The notes: a model not told the origin generated them from the sequence alone. 64,000 nucleotides of DNA from Owenia fusiformis (GCA_903813345.2 CAIIXF020000006.1:18731936-18795935), one strand, 5' to 3'; counted from the stretch's first letter, positions 11,491-22,970 are shown. Program-made: numbers and translations.

Positions 11491-12370
11491 TTAATTATTT
11501 TTTACATCTTAGTTCCATACTTCTAAACCATATTTATCATCAAAGAGGGATAGATCTGGAAACCATAGGCATCAGCTATAGTCATACACAAAATCACCCC
11601 TCTCAAAAATGTCAAATTTTTCAAAAAATCAACAATTTTTTTCTCTGCTCCTACTGATTCAATTAGTTTGAACCTTTCAGGGCTTATAGCCCTGCTACTG
11701 GGCACTTCACATGGAATTTTTCAATGTCTTCCAGTGTCTGATTGAAAAGTGAGGCTCTAAATAGTAAGAAAGTGGGTCACGAATTTGCCCCCTGGGGTAC
11801 ATACTTTGTAGTATTTTCCAAATTCTGTAGGAGTGATTGGCATTATTTATTTTGCAAATGATTCATATATATAATGTCTATGTATGTAACTTACAAACAT
11901 CAAGATATCTAAAATTATTGAGAATGAAAAAATTATTTTCCGGGGGTGGGGTGTTTTTGGGGCGTGGGGGGCTAACCCCTGAAAAAAAAGAATTATGTAC
12001 CACTCTGTGAAGCTATCACCTAGGTAGAATTTTCATCCAAGACTTCCCTCTAACTGAAAATGCTGCCAAACCAACTATACTCCATTTATTAAGAATTGTC
12101 CTCCTCGCTCTTAGAGTACATCAGCTGATGCACGATTTAAATGTGATCGAAATTAGATAAGTTGTTTTTGGTTACTTTCACGATTGCACGGGATAGCATC
12201 TGTTTATTAGATATTTTAATATCGTCGTTTTTATGTTTCCCAGGTTATGTCATGCCATGTACATTATGTGCTTGTTGATTTCATGACAAAATTAATATCT
12301 AACCAGACGGTAAAAATAGTTTTATATATATGTCAGTTTTAATATGCTAAAGGACAATTCAGGATTCGTG

Positions 12371-12426
12371 CAGACAAAAAAAGCTGTGCAACATTGTGTG
12401 GGTACCATTTTTTACGTCACTCTGTA
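12371..12426. repeat. Relic terminus of the 5299..5869 MITE family
   Basis: GACAAAAAAAGCTGTGCAAC followed by TGTGTGGGTACCATTTTTTA and CGTCACTCTGTA matches the right end of the MITE at 5299..5869 with scattered substitutions. The other end is absent. Confidence 0.55.
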
Positions 12427-13610
12427 TAGTCAAAAATTAATCCATAAATTGATATCAGATATTGGGTATTGCTTTTCTAATTTTTGTTCGTGTCGCAACT
12501 CGTACTTCCTGAAAGTCATACAATCGTTTGACCAGGCTTGAAAACCTATTTCATTCTAATTATGTGGGTGGTCGTGTCATAATATCGGATCCCCTAATTA
12601 GAGAAAAGTATCGATGATTACCTCACATTTCCAAATGTAACGCGATAATTAATTAGTGTATCTTGTGAATAATATATTATTACTCCCGATAATTCACCGT
12701 AAACGAACCTAGAAATATATTTTTTCGATGAAATTAACGTTAATACGTTAGAAATGTTTTTATCAAAATCACGTTTTGGGTGTTCTTTATAGATTAGGTT
12801 GATCGACTTGTTAGCCTCTTGACATTAGAGTACACGATCCAACGAAATGTCAAAATTTTATTTTCATAGCCGATCTAAAGCTATTTAAAAACAGAAGTGC
12901 TTATTACAGAAACTTTTTGTATGTAATGGCTCATAGTAATGAAACTGAAAATTATAGAACGTGAATTAACGGCATGGCAAATACATCTTTATGATCATAT
13001 ATCATTCATTATACTCCCGTTGTTTTAGAAAACAGTTAACTTCTACTTCCATCCACTATCGACTATCTTATGTGAGCATTGTCATCAGTCACTTAGCTGT
13101 ATAAGCCAATGGATTTATAGTAAACAGATTCCATGTGCCTTTTTGGTATTGACATTTATTAAATAAATGTCCACCATTTCAACAAAAGAAACAAAAGATA
13201 TATGGATGAGATATCTTAAAACATTTTTTCAAAATTTCTAAGGTGAAAAAACTTTTCTATTGTGTCGTAGGTCACATCGGTTTAGTTAAGAATCGTGATA
13301 GAATTGCGTACATTCTATTTTATATTTGTTTTAAGAAATACTAAAATTAGCGTTTGGCTCTTTAACAAAGAAACGCATGCACCATGTGTGTACAATATAT
13401 AACTGTGATCTTCATAATGTTTACCTATTACGAACAAAAGAACAAAATTAAGATTCGAATACTGTATAATATATATAATTACTCATCCAATAGGAATACC
13501 CGGTAGATAACCATATGGATGGCCGATTGTCTTGTCATTGAGAGTAACTAGCGTCTTGGCAATACGTTTACGTTAACAACTAACATAGAACAACACCTAC
13601 GACATAAGTA
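12427..13610. other. Upstream flank of the neuropeptide gene
   Basis: AT-rich, no gene or repeat recognised. As the 5' flank of a neuropeptide gene it probably holds enhancer sites, but I cannot assign any by eye. Confidence 0.4.
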
Positions 13611-13648
13611 TATATATAAATGTTACTTTAATGTGCACAATATCAGTT
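13611..13648 (+). promoter_or_regulatory. Core promoter: TATA box and initiator
   Basis: TATATATAAA at 13611..13620 is followed by the initiator-like TCAGTT at 13643..13648. If the A at 13645 is +1, the TATA box lies at about -34 to -25, the canonical spacing. This gives an unspliced 5' UTR of 40 bases to the ATG at 13685. Alternatively the pyrimidine-rich stretch ending CCGTAG at about 13671 is a splice acceptor for a distal 5' exon. Confidence 0.55.
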
Positions 13649-13684
13649 TCAGGCTTGTTTCTCTGCCGTAGATAGGCTACAACC

Positions 13685-14666
13685 ATGGCTCGGAAAGAAC
13701 TATTCAGTATCTTCTGCATCTTGTTAATACCATGCATCATTCACTGTGAAAACGAAAAAACGGACTCGAATGCTATACAAAGCACAAAAACAGCGGAATC
13801 GAGGGTAGATGAATTAAAAGACACATTAGAAGATTTAAAAACTTTAGCAAAAGAAGAGGATAATGATATTATTTCGAGCGTTCAAGAGGACCCAGCAAAG
13901 AGGAACTGGAAGTCGGGACAGTTCTGGGGTAAACGTGGTGATGGTTGGAAATCTAATCAGTTCTGGGGCAAACGGGACGGGGATGATGAAGACAAAAGAG
14001 CTTGGAAATCTGGACAATTTTGGGGTAAAAGAGCGTGGAAGTCAGGACAGTTTTGGGGTAAACGTTCAGATGACGACGAGAAACGCGCTTGGAAATCTGG
14101 TCAATTTTGGGGGAAACGAGCCGGTGATGAGTTAGATAAGAGGAACTGGAAGAGTGGTCAGTTTTGGGGAAAACGTGACTGGAAATCAGGACAATTCTGG
14201 GGAAAGAGAGAAGATCCCGCCATCGAATATGAGGACAATCAAGACAAAAGAAATTGGAAATCCGGTCAATTTTGGGGAAAACGAGATATGGACGAAGACA
14301 AGCGTAAATGGAAAAGTGGACAATTTTGGGGAAAACGAAGCGTTGATAGTGAGAATACCAATGACGTGCAAGTAGATGATAGCATAGACAGTACTCATTC
14401 AATTGCGAAACGTTCCACCGATTGGAAAAGTGCTTCGTTATGGGGAAAACGAGATTGGAAGAGCGGCCAATTCTGGGGCAAAAGAGCATGGCAGAACCCG
14501 GGATCTTGGGGTAAAAGAGGGGATAGTTGGAAGGCGGGTAACTTCTGGGGAAAACGAGCTGACTCTTGGAAGAGCGGTAACTTCTGGGGCAAGAGGGATG
14601 CTGGCGAAGACGACGTCTTAGACACACTTATAACAGAGAGAGTTATGAAATACTTCAATAATGATA
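13685..14666 (+). CDS. W-X5-W-amide neuropeptide precursor (myoinhibitory peptide / allatostatin-B-like), main exon
   Basis: A prepropeptide of 327 residues up to a GTAAGT donor at 14667; without splicing the frame stops at 14698. The start is in ACCATGG context and opens with a hydrophobic signal peptide (about residues 1-21). An acidic spacer (22-71) is followed by 14 peptides between residues 74 and 304: nine copies of X-WKSGQFW-GKR (X = N, A, D or K) plus variants GDGWKSNQFW, STDWKSASLW, AWQNPGSW, GDSWKAGNFW and ADSWKSGNFW. Every unit has W-X5-W followed by GKR: Gly donates a C-terminal amide and Lys-Arg is the prohormone convertase site. Acidic spacers separate some units. The W-X5-8-W-amide pattern is that of myoinhibitory peptides, which in other protostomes modulate muscle, feeding and settlement through G-protein-coupled receptors. 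The family is inferred from the pattern. The codons of identical peptides differ between copies. Confidence 0.88.
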
Positions 14667-15520
14667 GTAAGTATGAATTAAGTTTACTTTGTGTGTGATT
14701 TCTATTTAAAAGTTCTCTTGTGTGAAAACCCATCAAGTCATGGATCAAATCAGTTAATTCGGATGAGAAGTCATATAAATAGCAAATCTCGGTTGGCTTC
14801 TTTCTTTAGTTCCGGATCCTGTCTTTTCCTTTAGTTTGCTTATACACAATTTGCTTGTATCTTGACTCCTTTTATCAATTAATTCAAGATACCTTGACGG
14901 CCGTTACCATATCTTCAAAATGGCTGACGAAAATTTTGAATTTGTTGATCTTATTTTCTTCAAATTGGGCTCTCAGCTTTATGTATTATAACGGATTTAG
15001 CAGGGATTTGCGTGTATGTACATACTTAATAACTAGCTAGATATAGGAATTATATATTCCTAAGAAAAAACAATCAGGGAATATAACGATTTTGATTAAA
15101 AGGATTCTAGGCCGTAACTTGAATTTTCACGCATGCGTGTTGGGAGCTTAGAACTGCAGAATACCGTTTAAAGTTCGAATAGTGAAATTTGTCTTTTTTA
15201 CCATTTGTTGTTATGTAGCCTGTGTCTGGGAAATAGATTTAGCCGTACATGTATTCGGAGAGGAAAATATACTTTTATTTTCAAAACTGATATCACTTAC
15301 TGTACTGTAATTGTTTTATTTTTTTTTAACATATTATTTATTTCCTTCAAAATCAAAAAATACACAAAATATCTACTACCAATCGCCATAGGCATTCTAG
15401 GTAGTTTAAATTACAATAGAGGAATAATTACATTAATCATAGATGGTTATTGGTAATGTGAGAGGTTGGGAGGGAGGGGGGGGGGGTTGTCACAAGATAC
15501 AAATGAGAATAACATTAATT
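14667..15520 (+). other. Intron of the neuropeptide gene, first part
   Basis: Begins with GTAAGT. AT-rich with a G homopolymer run near 15474..15486. Nothing coding recognised. Confidence 0.4.
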
Positions 15521-15901
15521 TTATGGAAACTTATAACGGGCCTGTACAAATTGCATCACTATATCTATCAGTATTTTCTGAGAATCAATAGTGAGTTCAT
15601 TTTCATAAATTAAATATTTGACCTGTTCTGTCTTACTAGAAATAAGTTGAGTATCAAACAATAAATTTTGTTCACGAAGTGCAGTCATCATTTTATGACG
15701 TTCATGGGTATGGCGAGGGCAGGTTAGAATGAAATGCTTTGTGTCTTCAGTAGAGCCACAGAGGCATTTGTTGTCAATTATTCCAGTAAAATTATGAGTA
15801 AAGAAATGGTCTTTAAGGGCAAAATCAACTCGAAGCCTATTTAGCAGTTTTTCGTTGGTTCTACTTAAAGGTGCAATAATTAGTGCAGAGGGGTCATTCA
15901 A
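15521..15901 (-). pseudogene. 3' fragment of a non-LTR retrotransposon reverse transcriptase ORF
   Basis: A 126-residue open frame whose central CLCGSTEDTKHFILTCP is the Cys-Cys-His-Cys motif found near the C-terminus of jockey/CR1/RTE-like ORF2 proteins (after the reverse transcriptase domain). Upstream sequence on the same strand (15902..16180) does not continue the frame, so the copy is 5'-truncated or broken. It lies in the proposed neuropeptide-gene intron, opposite in direction. Confidence 0.65.
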
Positions 15902-16481
15902 CGATCATGGACCAGTGTCAAAATATGTTTAAGTTTGGATATTTCATCAAGACTAACATCTATTTTTATTATCTACAAAGAAACCCTCTAGATAAACATT
16001 AAAAAAGATGTTAAACCAAATGTTGCCTTGATAGCTCAGAAAAAAGGAAAAAACTTTCCTATTTTCTCTACAGTCCTTATTGCCCCTTTAAGTTTAGTTT
16101 TGTAGTTGGTATGAAGTTTGAAATTGTTTTATTCATTTCCTCCTGAAACCAATACATCCTGGACCTCATCGTTCCATCTTGTGACAATATGATCTGAATT
16201 ATTAAGGCAATGTTGAGGCTGTTATAAATGGTGTGATAAAACTGCAATCAACATGTACAGTTGACCAACCAATATTCCTTACTATCTCAAATATATTATC
16301 TCCAAAAAGATCTATGACATGTTATGAATTGGTTATTTTGAGGATTCAAAGTGCCAAAATGGGGTAAATATGTTTAAATTCTCCAAAATAATTAAAATGG
16401 TAAGAAAAATAATTACATTATGAATGTATCTCTTCTACGAATCATTACTTTCCCTCAAATACACATCCTCCTAAGCAGGTG
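15902..16481. other. No gene seen (intronic)
   Basis: May include decayed upstream sequence of the retrotransposon fragment; no motif can be made out. Confidence 0.3.
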
Positions 16482-16686
16482 TCCAGAATCCATACCTCCT
16501 TCTTCCCCCTGCTATAAGCAGTTAGCATTTCCCCGATTAAGAACTCGCAATTTGATTGGCTGTCGCAACACTGCGACAGAAATCATGTATACGTCATCGG
16601 CGCATAATAAGATCACGTGATTCAGTTTAATCGGGCGCGTCCAACTTGGTTATAGCAGGGGGTAAAAAGAAAGAAGATATTCTGGA
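16482..16686. mobile_element. Small inverted-repeat element
   Basis: CCCCCTGCTATAA (about 16506) is matched inverted by TTATAGCAGGGGG (about 16650), and the flanking TCCAGAATC (16482) by an inverted ATTCTGGA (about 16679). About 200 bp in all, interior GC-richer and unique. No clear target duplication. Confidence 0.5.
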
Positions 16687-16719
16687 TTTTGAAGCCCTGT
16701 GATCGGAGGATGTCAAATA

Positions 16720-17363
16720 CAGGGTGTCCCGAAAGTATGCCCCCCCCCCCCCCTAGGCAGACATACACCAGTGCCGTCATAGTATGTGTCATATATCATT
16801 TTAAAGCTTATCCAAAGTTACATTGATTTGCCAAGTATCATGGTTCAACTCTCAAATGTGAAAAAATTACAGGCATTTCAAAATTTAGTGTTTGGCCAAA
16901 ATTAAGTTCAATTTTACCCCAAATCACTAGTCAATGTGTCCTCGCGGGCAATCTTAACAAGAGCAATTCTTTTCGGATCGGATCGATATTGAGTTGGAAA
17001 AAGAGAATGGTGAGGGTAGAAACTCTAAGGAAACTCTTCTAAAGTGCCTTAACAGGTTTTAAGAGGGTTATAAAATTCCACACCCCTATCTGAAGGGCTT
17101 TTAAGGTCATATCTGAAAAGAATTGCTGCTGTTAACATGGCCAAAGGGGGACTCATTGACTAGTAATGTGGTGTAAAATTGAATCTCATTTTGGCAAAAC
17201 ACTAATTTTTAAAATGACTGTAACTTTTTCCCATTTGGGAGTTAAACTATGATACTTGGCAATTCAATGTAACTTTGGATAAGCTTTAAAATGATATATG
17301 ACACATACTATGAGGACACTGGAATATGTCTGCCTAGGGGGGGCATACTTTCGGGACACCCTG
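16720..17363. mobile_element. 644-bp palindromic MITE, CAGGGTGTCCCG termini, TA duplication
   Basis: Left CAGGGTGTCCCGAAAGTATG, right CATACTTTCGGGACACCCTG, with TA on both sides (16718..16719, 17364..17365). Inverted similarity runs inward about 290 bases per arm (for example TTTAAAGCTTATCCAAAGTT versus AACTTTGGATAAGCTTTAAA), leaving a short centre. Copy of the CAGGGTG superfamily in this window; non-coding. Confidence 0.82.
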
Positions 17364-17528
17364 TACAGTATAGTCACGTACACAAATTGGGTATTTTTAG
17401 AAAATAGATATGACAAGGAATATTCTATTGTTTGAAACAATTCTCATCACTACATGCAACTAACTACTTGCTAGATTTGATTCTTTAAGGTAACACGTGT
17501 AGTAACTGTGTAACCTGTTTGATTTGTC

Positions 17529-18110
17529 AGTATCAAGCGAATGTAACGGCCGTATCTTTCGCATCTAAGATGGTGGACGGTTTAGTGTTGATTTCGACGA
17601 TATATTTTGTTTTCATCGAATTAAACCAAGTTGACGTAATGCTTTGATATTTGAACCATATCAGGCTTATATGACATGGAAACCCTGTAGTATGATCATT
17701 TGTTCATGTACCATGTGTAGGCATCACAGTTAACGACTTCCGACGCTTAAGAGAAGGTAATTGGGATTTTGGTTTTGCAGATGATAAGGTAACTGATATA
17801 CGGTGTTGCAGTAACGTTATGGGAGTTTATAATGGAGAGCTAAGATGTCCAGTTTCCGCGTATTGAAAACTAAAAATGACCGTTAACGCATAATACATTA
17901 CCAGTTACCTTCCCTTAAGCGGTGGAAGATATCGTTGAACTTTGGCGCCCAAGTACGATATATATGAACATCATACTACAGAGTTCCAATGTCATATAAT
18001 TTGGTTAGTAGTAGTTAGTTTAATTCAATGAAAACTGAAATATTGAAATAGATATTTACCGTCCGCCATCTTAGATGCGAAGGTTATGGCCGTTACCTTC
18101 GTTTGATACT
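17529..18110. mobile_element. 582-bp long-inverted-repeat element
   Basis: Starts AGTATCAAGCGAATGTAACG and ends with the inverted counterpart CGTTACCTTCGTTTGATACT. CATCTAAGATGGTGGACGGT (17561) pairs with ACCGTCCGCCATCTTAGATG (18058). A second inner pair is formed by CTTAAGAGAAGGTAA (about 17747) and TTACCTTCCCTTAAG (about 17905). No convincing target duplication. Non-coding. Confidence 0.7.
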
Positions 18111-20100
18111 AACCAGTGGCTTTTAGTATCTGATAGAGAGGCTCATATTACCAAGCATGGCTCCTCTAATCGTAATGGATCATGACCATCTATCAGTTTC
18201 GATTTATATATAGAATCTTGCCAGTTGCAATTCAAAATGAGGAAATAAGTATCAAAAGACTTTAAGAACGAACATGATGCTATATGGTTTATCGTGATAT
18301 TTCAGATCGAAATGATTTTAAAATAAAACCAGCTGCTTGGTGTTATATCAGACGTCTACGTGTCAACGTAACAGTTTTATTTCCTGTAACGCATGTCTAT
18401 ATCAACAATTGTGTCCCCTCTGGATTTTTTATCGGAATGTTGGTTAGAAAACAGCTTTGTTCACAAGACAAGAAATTGATAAATTTGCACTTTCGGATCA
18501 ATGATTTGCCCTACAGCCATTCTAGTTTTATCCCATAGCTTGCTGAATTGAACGATACATAAATTGACCGATGGCAGCGAATGGGCTTTATTAGGTATCG
18601 ATATTTCTGAATTTATATGTTTTTTGAAGATTTTTTGCCATTTTTATTGCGGTTGGTGTATGTCTTGTGTCAAGTACGTGATCGCTTTCTCATTATCTAT
18701 TCTTTAATTTGTATGTAGAAACAAAGGCTTGGCTTGATCAATAGGGTGGTTTATTTTTGGGACTTTTTTCTAATGAAGTAATTTAATTTAATGTAATTTG
18801 CCCAGTTGATCCCCTGGTAGAGGAAACCAAACAAATATCAGCAGTCGAATCATGTTACTTTGTGAGTGCTATAGGCATGGTGCTGTTGCTCTGTTCCGAT
18901 GTGGGATTTAAGCAGAAGTAGACATAATAGTCTTGCGTCAAGTCCCCAGTCCATCCCCTCCCTATTTATGTTCCTACGCAAAAGCATGTTCTATATCTGT
19001 TTTGATTGTCTCGGTGACTTATGGAATGATACCGATTTTCTGATATCCTGAATTTGCGTTGTCATTGAATAGATTTAGAAAGATTCAATACTTATTCAAC
19101 AACTTGTTTTCTTAATTGAGTTACATTGGAACATGTCGCTTCCTTTATTGGCCTTTATATTAAAAGTAATTCTACCTTCTTAAAGCCCCCCCCCCCACAT
19201 ATAAACGAATTCACTAAGCGTAATCTTGCGAATTCGATGGGAACGTAAATATGCGAACCGAAGCGCATCATTGCGCATGCTTCCGAAGCTTTCCGAGAGG
19301 ATACTTTCACATACGAACACCCCTGAACGGACATATGCTGAACTAAGTTTAGAGGTCACACGTAGCTTTTGATAAGTGATAATTAACACGTATGCATAGC
19401 ATTCATCATCAAGTGTTTGTGCCGAACAAATTAAGAAAATTGGTTCAAAAATAAGCGAGAAATGAACTTATCCATGCATCAAAATGGTTCAGAGATAAAT
19501 GGATTTTTAAGTTTTAGTTCTCATAGAAACCGATGGCACAATAATATTTAAAACATAACATAATCTTCCTTTAAGTTTAGCATATTTAGAAAAGATTAAC
19601 ATAGCATGTTTTTTTTTTCAAAGACTTTTATCTGAGATATTTTTGAAAAACTGACATCTTTTTCAAAAATGTTTTCTTCAAAGATCTCTAAAATAACTTA
19701 AAGTCATGATAATAAGTGAATGAATGATAAAAACATATTTTCAAACTTGGGGACTTTAAGGCCTGCAGAAGTATTCATTTGAGATTCTGTTTCCACACTA
19801 AATATACTCTCGATTACGTTTTGAAATTATGATGACCTACAGCGTGCAAAAATTGCAGCTGTTTTAAATGTTTTTACTTTTTATAAGATATGTGGTTTTC
19901 TATTTTCATGAACTCTCTATTTTGACAGATCAGAAACTCTAACATTGAGATTTAAAAAATACCAATGAAGTTATATTATCGTTTTCTCTTCTGTGTTATA
20001 TGTTTTTCTTATCGAAGAGTTTGAAAATAGCAAATTTATTTTGTGTTTGTCATCGAAATTATTTTGTCAATTTAACTCAATTTCCTTGTTTTCATTGCAG
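18111..20100. other. No gene seen (intronic)
   Basis: AT-rich. Holds a C run at about 19184..19195. An 84-residue open frame at 18284..18538 has no recognisable feature. Ends in a strong pyrimidine tract and TTGCAG. Confidence 0.35.
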
Positions 20101-20138
20101 TAGTTATTGCCGAGGAGGACCAGCCAATGTCAGTCTAA
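20101..20138 (+). CDS. Candidate alternative terminal exon of the neuropeptide gene
   Basis: Follows the best acceptor seen in the intron (TTTCCTTGTTTTCATTGCAG, ending at 20100). Joined to the donor at 14667 in phase 1 it adds IVIAEEDQPMSV and a stop at 20136..20138, for a 339-residue precursor. It is short, so phase agreement may be chance. It competes with the longer candidate at 26543. Confidence 0.35.
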
Positions 20139-20604
20139 ATTGCATTAGGGTTGCAATCTATTAATTTGATGGATTTGTGTCTCTTGGGAATCATGTAGTC
20201 GAACTCGTAGACTCAATTTATTTTTTGATTTTTGATACGATTTATCGAAGTCGATGTGAAGATCTGATTAAAAAGTCCGAATTGAGAAACTATACATTAT
20301 GGCCTTTGTGGTCACGCTAAAGATGGATAGATGCTTCCGTTTTCAAAGAGGATAGTCCAAGCTTGGGAATTCGATTAAAACAGATAAGTTAAAAAACTCA
20401 ATCTTGTTAACGTATATTCATTTTATAAGAAAATACCATTTAGGAAACTTCAAAATACAAATGTCATTCATCCATGGCCATTTCCTCGATTTTTCAATAT
20501 TCAATAAATGGCAAAAATGCGTGGCCTCATAGGTCAATTCGACCAAGGTTTTGACCTTTTTGAACTATTTTTGATTTAAGTCGACCCGATAATACCCTGA
20601 TTAT

Positions 20605-21587
20605 TATGGCTGGCCATCTAGACCAATGTATCGTCATACTTTTAACGCCGTAAAATCTACTTTTAACGCCGTGAAAAACGATTTTATACGCCGTAAAGAA
20701 TTACTTTTACGCCGTTAAAAACGATTTTTACGCCGTTAAAATTCATTTTGAACGGCGTCAAAAATAATTTTTAACGCCGTAAAAACGATTGTATACGCCG
20801 TAAAGAATTACTTTTTACGCCGTTAAAAACGATTTTGTACGCCGTCAAAACCGATTTTTACGCCGTTAAAAATTATTTTTTACGCCGTTAAAAATTATTT
20901 TTTACGCCGTTAAAAATTATTTTTTACGCCGTTAAAAATTACTTTTTACGCCGTTAAAAATTACTTTTTACGCCGTTAAAAATTACTTTTTACGCCGTTA
21001 AAAATTATTTTTTACGCCGTCAAAACTGATTATTTACGCCTTTCGAAATTGCGAACGTACAGAACATTGTTAATTATTTGCGAAAAAATGTTTAAACAAT
21101 GAAAACTCGATGTATATCAAATTCCCGAGATTTCCATACAACCAAATGCGTCTGGCAAATAAAAATTCCAATATAAATGATAAATGTGACATGTACAGTG
21201 ACAGAAAAATAGAGTTTTGGATTTATATCAATCAGTCTGTAAGTCGAACATACACGTTCGTTTGTTCAATGAATACCAGATTGTAACGCTGGTTTTAATT
21301 GGCTGCCAGCTATACTTTTTAACGGCGTACAAAATCGTTTTTAACGGCGTAAAAAGTAATTCTTTACGGCGTATAAAATCGTTTTTACGGCGTTAAAAAT
21401 TATTTTTTGACGCCGTTCAAAATGACTTTTTACGCGTACATAATTATTTTTGACGCCGTAAAAAATCAATTTTGACGGCGTACAAAATCGTTTTTAACGG
21501 CGTTAAAAGTAATTCTTTACGGCGTATAAAAATCGTTTTTACGGCGTTAAAAGTATGACGATACATTGGTCCAGATGGCCAGCCATA
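20605..21587. mobile_element. Foldback element built of ~21-bp ACGCCGT units
   Basis: Ends are inverted: TATGGCTGGCCATCT at 20605 and AGATGGCCAGCCATA ending 21587, with GATTAT directly repeated outside (20599..20604, 21588..21593). Next inward on both sides is ACCAATGTATCGTCATACTT. The left arm (20640..21050) is about 18 tandem units of the type TTTTTACGCCGTTAAAAATT; the right arm (21318..21555) is about nine units in inverse orientation (ACGGCGT), joined by ~260 bp of unique DNA. Many units are themselves part-palindromic. No coding capacity. Confidence 0.85.
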
Positions 21588-21593
21588 GATTAT

Positions 21594-22599
21594 CTTTAAT
21601 GCGCTTCCAAATATACCGATGGATTTGAAAATCCCATGGAAATTATTCCATCGCCAGAAGGGTCATCTGAAGGAAATTCGCCAATCATATGAACCGATTC
21701 ACGATCTGTATTTGATAAAAAATACAGTTGGATTGCAGAGATAGAACATATCCAATGGTCGTTGGGTTGATCGAATCCCGAATCTTTACTAATTGACGGA
21801 AGTAAAATAATTTCCCCCAGTCAAATATTTGTCCATTAGTCTGACATCAATCCGCCAGCCACAGTTTAAATACAGACGGAGGGGGCGCTGGAGAATTGAT
21901 GCAATTTTTTCCACTGAGCTTATCAAGACGGGAAAGTCTATCGCTTACGACAATATCAAACAACCAGAGGTACTCTTCAAATTGGAGACCTTGCCCGAAT
22001 GAGTCCAGAATAAGCATATTTTGTAATCAACAAAACTCAATTAGAGTCTATCTGAAGTTACAAATTGGCTTAAAGTATTCCAGTAGATTATAAGATTTGT
22101 TGACTTCACATATTGAGATCCCATATTATTTGACTTTTAATGTTAATGGCTCATCATTGCACGATTGAAGATCTGCAATCCAATGATATTTGAGACCTCG
22201 CCAGAAATTGAATATGACATGAATTATTATCAATAATAAAATTGTGATAATGAAATGATAATTTAACCCTTGATCTTTTCACTATTTGACCATTTTGTTA
22301 TTAGACGCTGGAGTCTATTGCTTTTGCCAGTTTTCTTATTCTTTCTTTCTCCCCTCGTTTTCTCAGCAACTAGAAGGACTTACTTAAACTATTTTACATG
22401 CTTAACTAGGGAAACTATCTGGGTTGTTGGGAAATAAGGTCAAATTTTAATCTAGGTCAAAGGTCAAGAACTAGGTCAAATCTTACATTTTCAACATTCT
22501 GTCATTTATCTTCGTCGTTATTTATCGTAAGTCTTAAATCTTTTTTTAAAAATGTACCTTAGAAAAAGCCAAATCAAGAGTGTGCATCCGTTTTTTGAT
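21594..22599. other. No gene seen (intronic)
   Basis: AT-rich, no repeat or coding signal beyond scattered AGGTCA-type words near 22438..22490, which belong to a low-complexity stretch. Confidence 0.35.
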
Positions 22600-22970
22600 T
22601 ACTCTTACCGATTTTGAGATATGGCTTTCTGAAAGTAGGTCAACACAAAAGGTTTTCCAAGTTCAATGTATGAGTTATGAGTGGAATTTTCCGAATCTGC
22701 AAACCAAATGTCTATCATAGTTTTTCCCTATTTTTGCGATTCTGACACCACACTTTGATGATATCCTTCAAAATTGTGTATACAGGTAGCAAAGATAGTG
22801 CTAATAGTGTTAGCCTTTTGCAATCAGAAAGTATTTTGACCCACTTTTGAGATATGGCGTCCGAGATGTAGGTCAAAATAAAATGTTCTCCAAATTCAAC
22901 GTTTGAGTTATGAAGTAAGGGTAGAATTTCCCCAGGAATCTGAATTTTCAAACCAAATTTCAATCCGACT
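22600..22970. repeat. Diverged two-copy tandem repeat, period ~243 bp
   Basis: TTTTGAGATATGGC near 22612 recurs near 22849; both are followed by GTAGGTCAA..., then TTTTCCAAGTTCAA or TTCTCCAAATTCAA, GTTTGAGTTATGA-like and AAACCAAAT. About 75 percent alike by eye. Confidence 0.5.

Larger units (their letters stand above)
6869..12116. mobile_element. 5.2-kb foldback element with tandem-repeat arms
   Basis: Ends are inverted copies: CTCTAAGAGCGAGGAGGA at 6869 and TCCTCCTCGCTCTTAGAG ending at 12116, each flanked by TA (6867..6868, 12117..12118). The outer ~620 bases of both ends (6869..7490 and 11490..12116) are almost identical in inverted orientation. Inside them are arrays of ~182-bp monomers (marker AGAATTGTACAATATCAGGT and its complement): about 6-7 on the left (7500..8660), about 12 on the right (9340..11490) in the opposite direction. 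The centre (8670..9330) is unique apart from a 123-bp duplication. Matching ~60-residue open frames at 7279..7482 (+) and 11523..11705 (-) are the same arm sequence read twice and have no recognised domain. No transposase is visible, so it is non-autonomous. Confidence 0.85.

Noticed and set aside
13953-14627. 224-residue minus-strand open frame across the neuropeptide exon
   Set aside because: It is the antisense shadow of the repeated WKSGQFWGKR coding units (repeated FPKI/LVFP pattern) and has no independent signal.
20605-21587. CRISPR-like array because of regular ~21-bp repeats
   Set aside because: Units are contiguous with no unique spacers, invert in the second half, and the genome is eukaryotic; a foldback minisatellite fits.
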